Assembly: GCA_038025085.1 (NCBI GenBank)
Contig: CM076152.1
Coordinates: forward strand, 34,351,501-34,415,500
DNA: 64,000 nucleotides
Direction of reading: 5' to 3'
Origin: Tetragonia tetragonoides
Lineage: Eukaryota; Streptophyta; Magnoliopsida; Caryophyllales; Aizoaceae
The notes below the pieces were generated by a model, which saw nothing but the letters and a program-made list of their open reading frames with translations, searched no databases and was not told the origin of the DNA. The position numbers were made by a program, and so were the translations under genes. Shown in pieces: positions 22,814-34,247 of this stretch (the stretch's first letter is position 1; every line of letters begins with the position of its first letter).

Positions 22814-23484
22814 AACCAATCAAAATCCTTTCTCTTTTTAGTAAATGGAAGCGGGCGACCATCACCCTCTGCTTTAGGATCCGTAAAACTAACGGGCAAG
22901 GGCCAAGGGAACAGGATGAGCACAAGAAATTCTCTAAACAAATAATAATTGCTCATAGTTTGCTCTGCTTTAGGATCCGTACAACTAAGGGACGGGGATC
23001 ATGATGAGCGCATGGAGTTCAACAAATAATAATTGCTCAAAGTTTGGAGTAAGGATCCTTTGCAGTTCCTTTCTCTCTCCTTCCCAAACTCTCCAAACCT
23101 TAAACACCCCCTTATTTACAAAGGGAACAGCAGAGAATGGACCTCTGCGGTACCGCAGAGGATCCAGACCCCAAAGTTTGCACCCAAAAGAAAATTGCTC
23201 ATAATCCTTTGATGCTTTATAGCTTCCTATTAAGTGGAGCGAAAAGTGAAGGTATAGGAGGAGAGAGGGACAAACTAGGGTTAATTGCGATATCCGAATG
23301 TAATTATAATTGCTCAACTTTAACCCATTGTTTACGTTCAAAGTAATTATCCCTTATATGGGTTGAAGAAAACTCTAAACGTAAACGTGGAACGGGTCGA
23401 AGGGAGCATTACATTTCTCATCGATCTTTCTCCTCTTTTTCCTTCCTTTTCTCACATTTACTCTATAGAGCAAAATTACAAAAA
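22814..23484. other. Spacer, no gene seen
   Basis: Contains a short imperfect direct repeat (CTTTAGGATCCGTAMAACTA at 22872 and 22969) and palindromic CTCTGCGGTACCGCAGAG at 23141-23158. No gene. Confidence 0.35.
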
Positions 23485-23936
23485 CTTGTGTGGACTTAGT
23501 CCATGGTGGACCAATTTTTGGAGTCAACCCCTACTTCATCTGGAGCCACCTCTCTCTAAAAGTGGAGTCACCCTTACTTCACCTAGAGCCACCCCTTAAA
23601 TTTATACTTGGCACCACCCCTACTTCACCGGGAGCCACCCCTTATTTCACCTGGAGCCACCCCCCTACTTCACCTGCAGCCACCCCTCAAAATTACTTGG
23701 TCCACGGTGGACTAAGGCCCTGTTCTTTTCGTCGATTCCATGCTGCATTCCGTTCCGTTTCGTTCCGTTCCGTTCCAATCCGTTCCATTCCGTTCCGTTC
23801 CGCGCCGCATTCTGTACTTCATTTTGTCTCACATATTTTTGAATTATCCGCATCGCGCCGTTCCATTCCGTTCCGTTCCGTTGCTCACCGTCCTGTACCA
23901 TTCCGTTGAAGAGAACAGGGCCTAAGTCCACACAAA
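23485..23936. mobile_element. Inverted-repeat element with minisatellite core (copy A), interrupted by a MITE
   Basis: The left end CTTGTGTGGACTTAGTCCAT continues to GGTGGACCAA. It is mirrored at the right by TTGGTCCACGGTGGACTAA, then, beyond a MITE, GTCCACACAA. The interior is a tandem series of ACTTCACCTGGAGCCACCCC-type units. Without the 207-bp MITE and its TAA duplication the element is about 242 bp. Copy B, in the opposite orientation, is at 50605-50911. Superfamily unknown: no convincing target duplication and no ORF. Confidence 0.7.
23716..23922. mobile_element. Tourist-like MITE nested in copy A, 207 bp, TAA duplication
   Basis: Ends GGCCCTGTTCTTTTCGTCG and, inverted, GGCCCTGTTCTCTTCAAC are flanked by TAA at 23713-23715 and 23923-23925. 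The interior carries (CCGTT)n-like repeats as in the copy at 22313. It splits the right inverted repeat of copy A, so it is the younger insertion. Confidence 0.85.
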
Positions 23937-24236
23937 ACCTGCTGAGCAAAATAAAAATGAGCCCTTATTTACATTACATAATATAGCAAGTAAACGAGCC
24001 CTTAGAGTCCTAGCTGCTGGCAAAAACAACTAAGTATTTTGAAATAAAAGCCCATACCGTTTTGGCCCTAAGCTTTTTCCTCCATTTGTCCCCATTATTC
24101 TTCTCCACTTTAGTCCACCCCCCCCCCCCCTTTTTTTTTTTCTTCTTCTTCCTTTTTTTTGGTGTGCTCCACTAGTCCACCTACTACTAATCATCAGTGA
24201 TCACCTTCAAGTCTACAACACTCAAAAATTCTGCCT

Positions 24237-24244
24237 TATATAAA
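24237..24244 (+). promoter_or_regulatory. TATA box of dirigent gene 4
   Basis: TATATAAA lies 65 bp before the ATG at 24302. Upstream, 24116-24140 is a C-run followed by a T-run, a likely length-variable site. Confidence 0.5.
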
Positions 24245-24301
24245 CATACCATACAATTAACACCCTCAGAAAACTAAACAACCAATTCAAGCCCCAAAAA
24301 A

Positions 24302-24880
24302 ATGGCACCAACATCTCAATTTTCTCTCATCACAACATTAGCACTCATCATTTTCATCTCAACATTACTAACACCTTCCACACATGCCTTTTCAAGACGC
24401 ATAACCAAGGAAGAATTTGGTCTAAAAGCCAAACAGACCCTAACCCATTTAAAAGTCTACTTCCGTGACTACGTATCCGGGTCGAACCTAACCGCTTACC
24501 GTATAGCCCAATCCAAAATCACAGACAAGTCCCCAGGCAGCTTTGGAGCCCTAATCATGTTCGACGACCCGTTGTCCGTGGGCCCGGAGATCGGATCCAA
24601 GATCATAGGCCGGGCCCAAGGAACGTACGGGTTCGCGGATCTACAAGTTGGTGGTCTTTTGATGGTTATGAATTTTTACTTCAAAGAAGGAGAGTATAAT
24701 GGGAGCACTTTGAGTATCATTGGAAGAAACCAAGTTACTATGAGTATTAGAGAGATGGCTATTGTGGGTGGAACTGGAAAGTTTAGGTCTGCTAGTGGGT
24801 ATGTTCAAGCTCATACCATTGATGCATTGAATAGTGAAGGGGCTTCTATTGTTGAGTATAATGTGTATGTTTCACATTGA
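24302..24880 (+). CDS. Dirigent-domain protein, secreted (gene 4)
   Basis: Intronless, 192 residues. Signal peptide about residues 1-29 (SLITTLALIIFISTLL, likely cut after STHA). The domain follows the family order: LKVYFRDYVSGSN, FGALIMFDDPLSVGPE, GRAQGTYGF, MNFYFKEGEYNGSTLSIIG, REMAIVGGTGKFRSASGYV, VEYNVYVSH and stop. Compared with gene 3, MIDD is changed to MFDD and SEGPE to SVGPE. These are substitutions in a motif otherwise shared by all four copies here, so its activity could have drifted (inference). No anchor tail. Tandem duplicate of the gene at 20854. Confidence 0.92.
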   Translation: MAPTSQFSLITTLALIIFISTLLTPSTHAFSRRITKEEFGLKAKQTLTHLKVYFRDYVSGSNLTAYRIAQSKITDKSPGSFGALIMFDDPLSVGPEIGSKIIGRAQGTYGFADLQVGGLLMVMNFYFKEGEYNGSTLSIIGRNQVTMSIREMAIVGGTGKFRSASGYVQAHTIDALNSEGASIVEYNVYVSH

Positions 24881-25950
24881 TTGGTTGGTTATAATTTTGT
24901 TTTGTTATGAGAAATTATTACATGATGTCGCAAAATAAGTGAATTCTACTTAAATTCATCTTCAAGCCTATAAAAGTGATGATTATCCGAGACCATCTAA
25001 TTAATAATATCGATATGGTTGTTATGTTGATGTTGTAATGGAATGATTTATGTTGGGTTTGTTTCATTTTGTTTGTCCCATGATGAGTGGTTGGTTACTT
25101 TGGTTAAAAATTACTATTCACCAATCACTTGCCTTGTTTTGGTGTAACAATTAATAATAGCATGAGTCTCCTTTTTAGTTATGAGACCACGAGGTCAATG
25201 GGTGTGTTCTTTTTCAGTTACTTAGTAATTGATTAGGTTCAGTTAAGTTAAGTTCAGTTCATTGATATACTTTTCTTTCACATATTATTAGTTCGGTTCA
25301 GATTTACTGAGAAAGAATACACTTTTACGATTAGCAAATGCTTATTAGGTCAGTTTGGTGTTGCTTTATTCAGACTTATTTGCTAGAAATTGTACTAGTT
25401 GGCGTTATAGGAGACTCGAGTGAGGCGCATTTCTTTTTTCCTTAGCGTCTTGTGAATTCGTAATACATTAGAAGTATATTTGTAGGGTAATAGGATCGTC
25501 TCAGATATTTTAGAAATCCTGTGCCAAAACTATGTATTAGGCCTAGAAAAAACACTAGCTAAGAAGTTAGTTAAAAGTGAAATTACGATGGTCATGAATT
25601 CGTGATACTAGCCTATTGTCTTTTTTTTTTTAAGGGTTTTGTAAAAAGGTCAAAATAGTAATGTAGGCACCTGATTTTTTTGTTTAGGCCCTCCATTTGC
25701 TCATGCCTCTTGGAAATGCTCTGTAAAGTGTAGGGTAGTCATACAATCAAGGAAATTGATTGTTCAGTCCTCATCTGAGCTACTGCCATCATTGCTACAT
25801 ATAGCATTGTCTTTAACGTTATTTGGCATGCGTGGTGTATCACCAGTCACCACACCGAGTCACTGAGACGGTGAGACCCACCCACATATTACGAGTACTA
25901 TGTTCATTAAGATTTATCGTTGCACCCAAAAGCTCAAGCTTTTTTTTTTA
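24881..25950. other. Spacer after the dirigent cluster, no gene seen
   Basis: AT-rich, with T-runs at about 25620 and 25941. The sequence TGCACCCAAAAGCTCAAGCTT just before 25941 matches the right half of the array repeat seen at 30-50 kb, so the Mutator-like element on its right appears to have landed in a stray copy of that repeat. Confidence 0.4.
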
Positions 25951-26783
25951 GGAAAATTTGCCAAAAACCTCCTTTAATTTGGTTCAACTTGCCAAAAATC
26001 CCCTTAAAACTTGATGTTTGTTAGATACCCTTTTAAGAAAATAAAACGCCCATTGCAGCACCCCTTATTATATTTTACGACCAAATTTATGGGTAAGCTT
26101 ACTAAATTACCCTCACGTGCATTCGTGCTATGCATGTGAGTTATTTAAGCCTAATTTTACCCCAATCCCCCCTAATTACACCCGTAACTAGTTAGAAATA
26201 AATTACCCACTTGACTTGCTTAACTAAATTCAAAGGAGTATCAGTATATTTAATCATAATCCACAAACATTAGGTGAGGTTAATACTCATTTATAAATAT
26301 ACAGATCAACAAAATTCCTATCATCTCCCCCATGAAATTACCCACTTGATGTTGCAGCTTCCCTGTGACCCCGTCCCCTATCTATTTGCTTATCTATATA
26401 TTTTTTTTGGATTTGCTTTGATATTTACATTTTTTCTTCATCTTTTTCATCCCTAACACAGTAAAACTCCATTAAAGTATCCAAACCTCAACCACTACCC
26501 ACATCACCACCGTGCACCAGCCAAACCTCTACCGTCGTCCATCGTTGTCGATGTCTGTCGTCTTGTTTCTTTTGCTTTAATTTTATTAGTTTGAATTATC
26601 CTCTTTCTTTTTCCTTTGCCACAAATCCCAAATCTGTGATTTAACACATTATACCCAGATTTATAATTTACCGAGAACAGGTTTATGTGTGGTGCATTGT
26701 GGTTGAGCTCGCTGGCGGTAGCAGGGTTTCGGGTCATTCGGTGTATGGGCGGGATGATTTCTTTCACTTTCACCATTAAAGGC

Positions 26784-27250
26784 TGTTGGGCTTTTCTCTT
26801 TACTTAGAGACCTCTTGTTGTGGACTCTAACTAGACTATAACGCACGCGGAAGCAAAGAACACAAGATATTAACGTGGAAAACCCCTCCTTAAACTTGAG
26901 GGATAAAAAACCACGGACTAAACTTTACTATACTTTGGCACTTGACATATGGTGACGGGAACATTCCAGAGCACCTGGCTGGACTGATGGAGTCGGGGAC
27001 AAACCCCCCAATCATTCTCATATACTTTTACCTTCTCCTATGACCTCTTTATATAGGTCACAACTAGACTACAACTAGGTTACTTAAACCTAACTTGACT
27101 CCTAATACAATTAGGAAACTACTACTAAATAATATCTAAACAATATCATATGCTTTACTTGCTCAACAATACTTTACATAAACTAGACTTATATTCTAAC
27201 TAGAATACTTTCCTTAACAAATATTGAGCGTGGAGATCTTTGGTTCAACA
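26784..27250 (-). repeat. 3' LTR of the TRIM
   Basis: 467 bp, matching 27738-28212 except for a few substitutions and short indels. It contains ACCTCTTTATATAGGTCACAA, whose TATATA may be the promoter on one strand. Confidence 0.85.
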
Positions 27251-27737
27251 AACCTCCCCTCACGCTCAATACTCTTCAACTTGATCAATGCTTCAACCTT
27301 GCACGAACTTTACGCTACCTCCCCTCGAGCTTGAAGCTCTTGCAAACTTCAAGACGTGCAAATACTTGACACACTAATATTTTATGCTAAGTAAACTACT
27401 ACTTTTGCTGAACACTTTTATCACTTGGCCGTAGACACTAATTTCCTACGTGGACAAAGAATCTCCATAAAGAAGACTTCTCCTCTAATAAGAATAATAG
27501 TACTTGCTAATCACTCACTGTTGCACTTGGACGTAACTTTGCTAATCATTGCTCGACTAGGATTTTGCTAAATATTGCTTGCTATAATATTGAGCGTGGA
27601 CTTGGTCCAACAAACCTCCCCTCGCACTCAATACTCACAATGATCTTTTCAAAACTTTTCTTTTTTTTTCTCTTCACCTTCTACATGCTTCATCATATCT
27701 TCTTTTTTGCAGGATCTGACCATACTCTGATATCATT

Positions 27738-28212
27738 TGTTGGGCTTTTCTCTTTACTTAGAGACCTCTTGTTGTGGACTCTAACTAGACTATAACGCAC
27801 GAGGAAGCATAACTGTAAAGAACACAAGATATTAACGTGGAAAACCCCTCCTTGAACTTGAGGGATAAAAAACCACGGGCTAAACTTTACTATACTTTGG
27901 CACTTGACATATAGTGACAGGAAGATCCCAGAGAACCTGGCTGGACTGATGGAATCGGGGACAAACCCCCCGATCACTCTCATATACTTTTACCTTCTCC
28001 TATGACCTCTTTATATAGGTCACAACTAGACTACAACTAGGTTACTTTAACCTAACTTGACTCCTAATACAATTAGGAAACTACTACTAAATAATATCTA
28101 AACAATATTATATGCTTTACTTGCTCAACAATACTTTACATAAACTAGACTTATATTCTAACTAGAATACTTTCCTTAACCAATATTGAGCGTGGAGATC
28201 TTTGGTCCAACA
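27738..28212 (-). repeat. 5' LTR of the TRIM
   Basis: 475 bp. It carries an extra segment (TAACTGTA near 27810) compared with the other LTR. The PBS follows it directly on the minus strand. Confidence 0.85.
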
Positions 28213-28770
28213 AAGGCCTTGCAAACCTTCTCAAGAACTTCTTTGTTGCTCTTTCTCTCTCTCTCTCTCCTCTTCACTATTCAGAGATCGTCACCTGTTT
28301 GCGTGGTGGTTGGAATAAACAGAAGGTTAGAGGTTGCGCCCCAATGGATGGTGTTGGGGTTCGGAGGAGAGAGAAAGTGAAATTTTGGTATTGAGTTTGA
28401 ACTGATGACTTCAAGAAATTTATTAACAAAATATTTCCTAATCAGTCAAGGGGTGTAATTATGGGGGTTTGGGATAAAATTAGATTTAAGTGACTGACAT
28501 GTACGAGGGTAATTTGGTCAACTTACCTATAAAATTGGCTGGAAAAGGTAGAAAGGGGTGTCACAACTGGCGTTATATTTTTTTGAGAGGGTATCTAACA
28601 AAGTTAAAGTTATAAGGGGGTTCTTAGCAAGTTGAACCAAATTTAAGGTGATTTTCGCCAAATTTTCCTTTTTTTAAGATAAACATGATATCCTTTTGAT
28701 TATTTGTTGATATTTTTTTTCTTCTTCTTTTTCTAGGCACACATTGAAGAAATTTAAAAGTTTTTATTAC

Positions 28771-28921
28771 GTATTAAATAACTCCGGATGTTTTAAATTT
28801 CTTGGCCAGTTGTCCCATTTTTTAAGGTGCCTATAAATCAGCGCAGGGGATAGTCACTGTAATCGACGGTGGATACCCTTAGTCGTGACCAAAAAAAAAA
28901 AAAAAACTCCGAATGTGTCAA
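28771..28921 (+). mobile_element. Short retroposon, about 115 bp, A17 tail, imperfect 20-bp duplication
   Basis: AACTCCGGATGTTTTAAATT (about 28770-28790) resembles ACTCCGAATGTGTCAAATTG right after the A-run (from about 28905). The insert ends GTCGTGACC followed by 17 A. It has no internal A/B boxes, so a truncated LINE or truncated SINE are both possible. Confidence 0.45.
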
Positions 28922-30060
28922 ATTGTGTTTTTTGTCTTGGAATATAATAATCATATATCGAATATTGGTAATGAAAGCTATCACTTAATTATATAGACAC
29001 TCGAAATTCATTGAATAATAATTTGAGCTTATGGTTACAAGATAGATTGCAACTGAAACAAAATAAGTAGAAAATGCTCGCTTTTAAAAAAGGAAAAGGA
29101 GATTAAAAACAACACATTTCGTCTCCATAGCTCAAGGTTTTTCTTGTAATAAGCGTGTTTCCTTTTGATATCTATCGGTGGAAAACTAATAGTTAATAAA
29201 AGATAAACTTTTGATATTTAATACTCGAATTGAGTGTTGACATTGAGATCTTCATAATAAAAACAATCAACTAATTAATCTAGATGATTACCCTCAAAAA
29301 AAAAAAAAAAAACTAATCTAGATGATTCACCCCAAGAAAAAACTAATCTAGATGATCCAATAATTATCTACATTTTTGCTTTAATTAGGTGCAAGATTTG
29401 GAGCAGAATAAGAGAAAAGAAAAAAAAGAAGCCCCACAATGATAAGAGAATTTAAAAATAAATAAAATAAAATGCAAAACACAATGCACCATAGCTCAGC
29501 TTCTTTTTTTTTTTGGGGGGGGGGGGGGGGGTTGTTTAAACATGATAAGAACATCTCCAATGCTTCAATTTCCTAACTGAGTTTTTAGGTGTACCACATG
29601 ATAAGTGCAAAAACCCTCTTTTATGAAGCTCTCTCTTTCAATGTTACAAACCTTCAAAAACCTCATATTAAGGGGCCCAACATAGAAAAAAAATGTTACA
29701 AATCAGGTTTATCTAAACAAACCACTTTGTACAAACTAAAGATTTTTAGGTTTGTCACTATGGGTAAAGGGTTATTGGGAATATTTTTAAGTTCACAAAT
29801 CTCTACAAAAACCTTGCATTGGGAATGCTCTAAGGCTTTATTCTAATCAGCTGAATTTTACTTAAATTCAAATCAATTAATTTAATTCAATTCACTTTAA
29901 TTTAGTTTACTTCACTTAAATTTATTTTAGGTGAAAAAAGGGAGCAGAAGTTATAAAAAGGTAACTCTTGATTTTTTACACTCGTTGCCTCTCTCTGTGA
30001 ATTTTTCTTTGTAATTAATTTTGTGTATTCCAAAACGAGTAAAAAAGTTGGTTGGATGTT
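28922..30060. other. Spacer with homopolymers, no gene seen
   Basis: Includes a T11-G17 homopolymer block at 29504-29531. That block is preceded by GCACCATAGCTCAGCTT, a fragment of the array repeat. No gene. Confidence 0.35.
29276..29357 (+). mobile_element. Two successive tail-only micro-insertions
   Basis: TAATCTAGATGATT occurs at 29276-29289, 29314-29327 and (last base changed) 29344-29357. The spacers are ACCCTC followed by a long A-run, and CACCCCAAG followed by A5. CCCTC(A)n matches the LINE-like 3' end type seen at 7.7 kb. Confidence 0.5.
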
Positions 30061-30532
30061 GCATCTCAAAATTTAATAAGCTTAAGTAACTTAAAGTGTA
30101 CGAACCGAAGATTTAAATCCCACATCGAAACTTTATGATAATAACAATCACTTGATATAGACGGTCCAATATTAATCGAACAGCGTGAGCTTTGGGTGCA
30201 AGAGTAAAACAAAAAAAAATGAAAAAAGAAAAAAGCTAAAAAAATTCCACGATCAAAAAAAGAAAATGACAAAAAAATCAAAAAAATAGTGCACCCACAG
30301 TTCAAGCTTTTTTGCTGATAAAAAAGTCTTTCTTTTGAAATGTTGTAAGAAAATTGAAGTTAATGATCAGTAAGGTTTCAAACACTATCTCTTCTTTTTA
30401 TTGGAAAATGATAAGTAATCTCCAATTTTCAAAGGATATCAATACGATGTCCTTGACAAAATACAACTTATAGGACACCGATCGCGATATCTTAAAAACC
30501 GAATAGGAAACCAACATTTAATGTTGAAGACA

Positions 30533-31037
30533 GGTCCGACAATGGTTGAAAATTGACGTTGATGCCACGGTGTCCGACAATGGTTGGATTGGGTTGGGTG
30601 CAGTGGGTCGAGATGAAGCTGGACAGGTCCGTTTTGCTGTTGTACGATGAATAGTAGCTCGTTGGTCTCCCTTGACGGCAGAATGTTGTGCTGGTTTATT
30701 GGGTCTACAAACAGCAAGCCGTTTGGGTTTCCGCAAAGTGATATTGGAATCAGATAATCTCTCCTTTGTCTCTTATTTTCGTCATGGTTATTCTTCTTTT
30801 AGTGATGTTGGTGTTGTTTTAGAGGATATCTCTATCATTTGTAGTTGGTTTGATTTTGTGTTATGGAGTCATGTTAGGCGTGATGGGAACTCGGTTGCCC
30901 ATCATCTTGCTCGTGTGTGTCCTAGACATAGTGAGCATTGTTGGGTCGATTGTTGTCCGGAGGCTATCTCCACGTATGTACTCATGAATACGCTCTCGAT
31001 GAATTAATACATGCTCCTTTCCTCAAAAAAAAAAAAA
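30533..31037 (+). mobile_element. 5'-truncated LINE with RNase H remnant, A-tail and 13-bp target duplication
   Basis: AATGTTGAAGACA at 30520-30532 is repeated exactly at 31038-31050 after an A-run. The 505-bp insert encodes the C-terminal RNase H of a plant LINE: LTAECCAGLLGLQTASRLGF, ILESDNLSFVSYF and WSHVRRDGNSVAHHLAR, ending at the TAA about 31004. One early stop lies at about 30650. Polarity is plus. Confidence 0.85.
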
Positions 31038-31038
31038 A

Positions 31039-31136
31039 ATGTTGAAGACACCCTACTAACCAATTTTGTTAAAGAAAAAGTCATCAAATGTTGAAGACAC
31101 CCTACTAACCAATTTTGTTAAAGCAAAAGTCATAAA
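31039..31136. repeat. 49-bp tandem duplication next to the truncated LINE
   Basis: ATGTTGAAGACACCCTACTA followed by ACCAATTTTGTTAAAG occurs at 31039 and again at 31088, with one or two differences. The second unit is incomplete. Confidence 0.75.
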
Positions 31137-32395
31137 TAACAAGTCCTATTTACGAGAGAGTTAATGTGGTTTGAATATCAGGAAGCCTATCACTACTGTA
31201 TTAATAGTTGAACATCCTGACATCCACATTTCTAATATTTTCCATGGAACAGAATGACGCACATTCATAAAATGATGGAGGGATGAATACAAGTTTCCCC
31301 TAATCTTGCACCTCAGATAGCCCAAGAGAGAGGGGGCATGTTACCTTTTTATTTTTGACTTTTACCACAAATATAAATAAGAAATATATTAGGTTTATCC
31401 AAAAAAACTTGAGGTATTAATAAATGTCGAATCGTGTATATTAGCTTTCACCGCAGAAGATCTACTTCATATACCCGCTCTTGAAAGCTATAACGTTAAT
31501 CTAAAGGTTAGTTGAAATTGCGGTTGCTACTATAAGATGACTAGCTTAATCACCAAAAGTTTATTCTCATATCAAAGATTTTGTAATAAAATCAATCACC
31601 TTATATAGACGGCTCGATAGTTATGAAAAATGTCTGTCATTCTATTCCATGATCAGTACTAGAAATAATTGTTCAACATCGTTATTGATGATCAATTATT
31701 GTTCTAAACTTTTAATGACTAGAACATTGTTTTGTAATTGTAGATATTTTACATTTTCCCAAATGATTAAAAGGGTTGGTTAGGTGTTGCATATAAAAGA
31801 TATATAGTGTCTTAACTAAAAGTAATCCCATATCGAAAAATTATAAGAAAAACAATCACCTTAAATAATCGGTCCGATATTTATTGTGTAGCTTGAGCTT
31901 TGGGTGCGAGACTAAAAATATAAAAATTATAAAATTGCCCACAATCAAAAATGGAAAAAATATATACATAAACATAGTGCACCCATAGCTCAAGCTTTTT
32001 TGGTAAACATAAATCCCATTTGACAAATTTTTCTTTGAGAATGAAAAGTAAAAGAAAACGGTATATTTCGATGTTTCAAACTCTCGCCTTTTCTCAACCC
32101 TTTTTCCTCATTCTACTCTCTCGTACAACAACAGAGGAAGCTTGTGTTCATTCAACCAATATATCGATGCAAGATTTAAGGTACATGCTTATGGAAAACT
32201 TGTAATCATTTCTTTCCATAATTACTTTATGATTATCTTGTTGGGATAATAAAGAGCGGAAATTACGCATTACTAACTCAACAAACAATGATTAAAAACA
32301 CTTAATAAATTTTGCGAGGAAACTTAAATCGGGAAAAAAATCATGAGATTGTACCACGATCTAATTCAGTAACAATTGAGCCACCAAGGTTATAT

Positions 32396-33482
32396 CACTA
32401 CAAAAAAAATTTTAAATAACGACGGAATTTAGCAACGGAAAATAAATCCGTTGCTAAAATAACAACGGATTGAAAACATCCGTGGCTTCATATCAAAAAA
32501 AAAAAAAAAACATCCGTGGCTTTATATCAAAAAAAAAAAACATCCGTGGCTGAAAAAAAGTCAACAACGGAAACAAAATTCCGTTGCTAGTTAGCAATTG
32601 ATTTTGACACATCCGTTGCTAAGCTAGCGACGGAGGTACCAGGACCGTTGCTAGCTTTAACGGTTAAAATTTTAAAAACTCCTTAGCAACGGAATGATTT
32701 GTTTCCGTTGCTAACTTTCCACTTTATAAAATCTGTTTGTAATTCTTGCTTGGTGTTTGGCGCTTAATTCAATTATTGTAGGCTTTTTGGTTGACTTTAG
32801 ATGTGGTGGTTGTGGTTCGAATCCTATAACCAGAAAAATTGTGGTTGAACATTTGAGTTGGGCACCTAATTAATTTACTACTTGAAGGCACGTCTGCACA
32901 TTCTCAATTTAACCTTCTTGACTCCCTTTTATTTTACCTTTTTGTTTCAATAATCAAAGCAAATGAAAATTACTCAAAAACACATTGCAATTGTTATCCA
33001 CTTTTCCCTCATGGAGTTTCCTTAAGTGTTTTATAATAATGTTAAATTAATAATGCTAGTCTCAATTTAATTTTGTTTTTACATAATGTTAAATCTTCTA
33101 CATGCTGAAGATATTATTTTTCTATTTTATTTATGAGCAAGTCTTATGTGAGACCAACTCATTGAAAAATGAATTCATTATTTAGAAATTTAAATATCAC
33201 TTGTTATGAGCAATGACTCTTGTTTCACTAAAAGGTGATACTCGTCTCACCAAAAGTTACGGTAAGACCATCTCAAACAAGCTTTTGTGTTGAGTTAAAT
33301 ACATGTGAAACTTATCACTCAAATATTTTTTTTCTATTCAAAATTCATGATGATACTTCTACATGTCATGGAAAAGATTTCAAAATAAACTTTCAAATGA
33401 GTCTAATATTAAAATATGATTGGGAGCCGAAGGACTCTCCCTTAGTTCAGTTGAATTCAGATAAGTTCAAATGAGACAAATT
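32396..33482 (+). mobile_element. CACTA-like transposon end (left part, interrupted by the Copia element)
   Basis: CACTACAAAAAAAATTT at 32396 matches the usual En/Spm terminus. It is followed by many copies, in both orientations, of GCAACGGA and TCCGTTGCTA up to about 32720, the expected subterminal repeat structure. Similar repeats (CCGTTGCTA, GCGTCGG) reappear at 41200-41350, to the right of the Copia insertion. No transposase and no matching right terminus were found, so the boundaries are tentative. Confidence 0.45.
32477..32551 (+). mobile_element. Tail-only micro-insertion, duplicated
   Basis: CATCCGTGGCT occurs at 32477-32487, 32511-32521 and 32541-32551. The two spacers are TCATATC with 16 A and TTATATC with 12 A. 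The second is probably a tandem copy of the first. Confidence 0.45.
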
Positions 33483-34208
33483 TGTTGGAAATGCCAAGCT
33501 TCAAGGTGTTTTGCAAGTGGGTTTTTAACTCTCTCACCTCTTTGTGAGTAAAGTATTTTGTCCCACATTGGTAGTTTACAAAAGGTTCATTGGTTTATAT
33601 ACTCCAATGTTTTAGTATGGTTTAGTTGAGTTGGAGAGGAGACTCTCCCACGCGCGCGCGCCGCCGCCACCGTCCGTCCGGTCGGTTTGTGCGCGTGCCC
33701 GTGCACGTGCGCGGTGGGGCCTTCTTTTTGGGCCGTGTCGTAACTGAGAATCCAGTTATATGAGATTCTTCAGTTACGAATCCAACTCTTCAGTTGTTCA
33801 AACAAAAACGTAACGATTTCTTTTTAATGCGATCCCTTGATTTCCTCCTTTCTTTTAATGCCTTGGCTTGATTACATTAGTTACGAAATCTTCTCCTCTA
33901 TTATTTAATTGCTTGGTTTGTATCAGTTTTATGCATCCAAAAATTTTTCTCCTTCTAAAAACTTCTGAGCAGTATTATTCTAGAGTTCCATCTCCTCCAT
34001 TTCGAGTGCACGGAATTGGGGAGCGTTGTGCTAACCTTAGGGGGCGACGCCTTGTTCTGACTGCACTAGTTCGGGCGAAATCGCTTCTAAGGCAGTGGCC
34101 TTCTTACCACAACACAACAATTTTATTTCCCACAGTAAATCATTCGGCCCACATTCGTTCTTGTTTTTCCTTCGTTTAAATTTGCTTTACAGTAGTATAT
34201 TTCTAACA
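33483..34208 (+). repeat. 5' LTR of the Copia element
   Basis: Contains TATATA at about 33596 in a TATA-box-like setting. A GC-rich block at 33650-33720 (CGCGCGCGCG) differs from the same place in the 3' LTR; the flanking LTR sequence is nearly identical. Confidence 0.9.
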
Positions 34209-34247
34209 ATTTAGAAGTGATTTTAATCTACTTTATTACCACCACAA

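Larger units (their letters stand above)
26784..28212 (-). mobile_element. TRIM retrotransposon, 1.43 kb, 5-bp target duplication
   Basis: Two near-identical LTRs (26784-27250, 467 bp; 27738-28212, 475 bp) bound a 487-bp interior without gag or pol. AAGGC at 26779-26783 is repeated at 28213-28217. On the minus strand the LTR begins TGTTGGACC (right copy) and ends GCCCAACA. The PBS, TGATATCAGAGT (27735-27724), matches the initiator tRNA-Met type. A polypurine tract GAGGGGAGG precedes the left (3') LTR at about 27261-27253. Complete TRIM layout; mobility must rely on proteins made elsewhere. Confidence 0.88.
25951..28668. mobile_element. Mutator-like non-autonomous element with about 250-bp terminal inverted repeats
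   Basis: The left end starts GGAAAATTTGCCAAAAACC and the right end, inverted, GGAAAATTTGGCGAAAATC. The two arms can be followed for about 250 bp with moderate divergence; both contain AATTTGGTTCAACTTGC, TTTGTTAGATACC and CAAATTACCCTC. The flanks are T-rich: 25942-25950 (eight T and A) versus 28669-28677 (seven T and AA), close to a 9-bp duplication. No transposase was found. Excluding the retrotransposon inside, it is about 1.3 kb. Confidence 0.65.
30060..32270. repeat. Left block of a 0.6-0.7-kb tandem repeat family
   Basis: Diverged monomers share CGGTCCGATATTTATTGTG, then GTAGCTTGAGCTTTGGGTGC, an AT-rich stretch, and GTGCACCCATAGCTCAAGCT. The last two motifs are inverted complements. Monomer-like pieces sit at about 30090-30310, 31530-31800 and 31800-32220; an inverted fragment lies at about 31190-31290. 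The same family continues at 41640-42097 and 48420-50300. No coding potential. Confidence 0.65.

Noticed and set aside
23490..23949. Ser/Pro/Thr-rich and Arg/Phe-rich open frames
   Set aside because: Products of the minisatellite in element A and the nested MITE.
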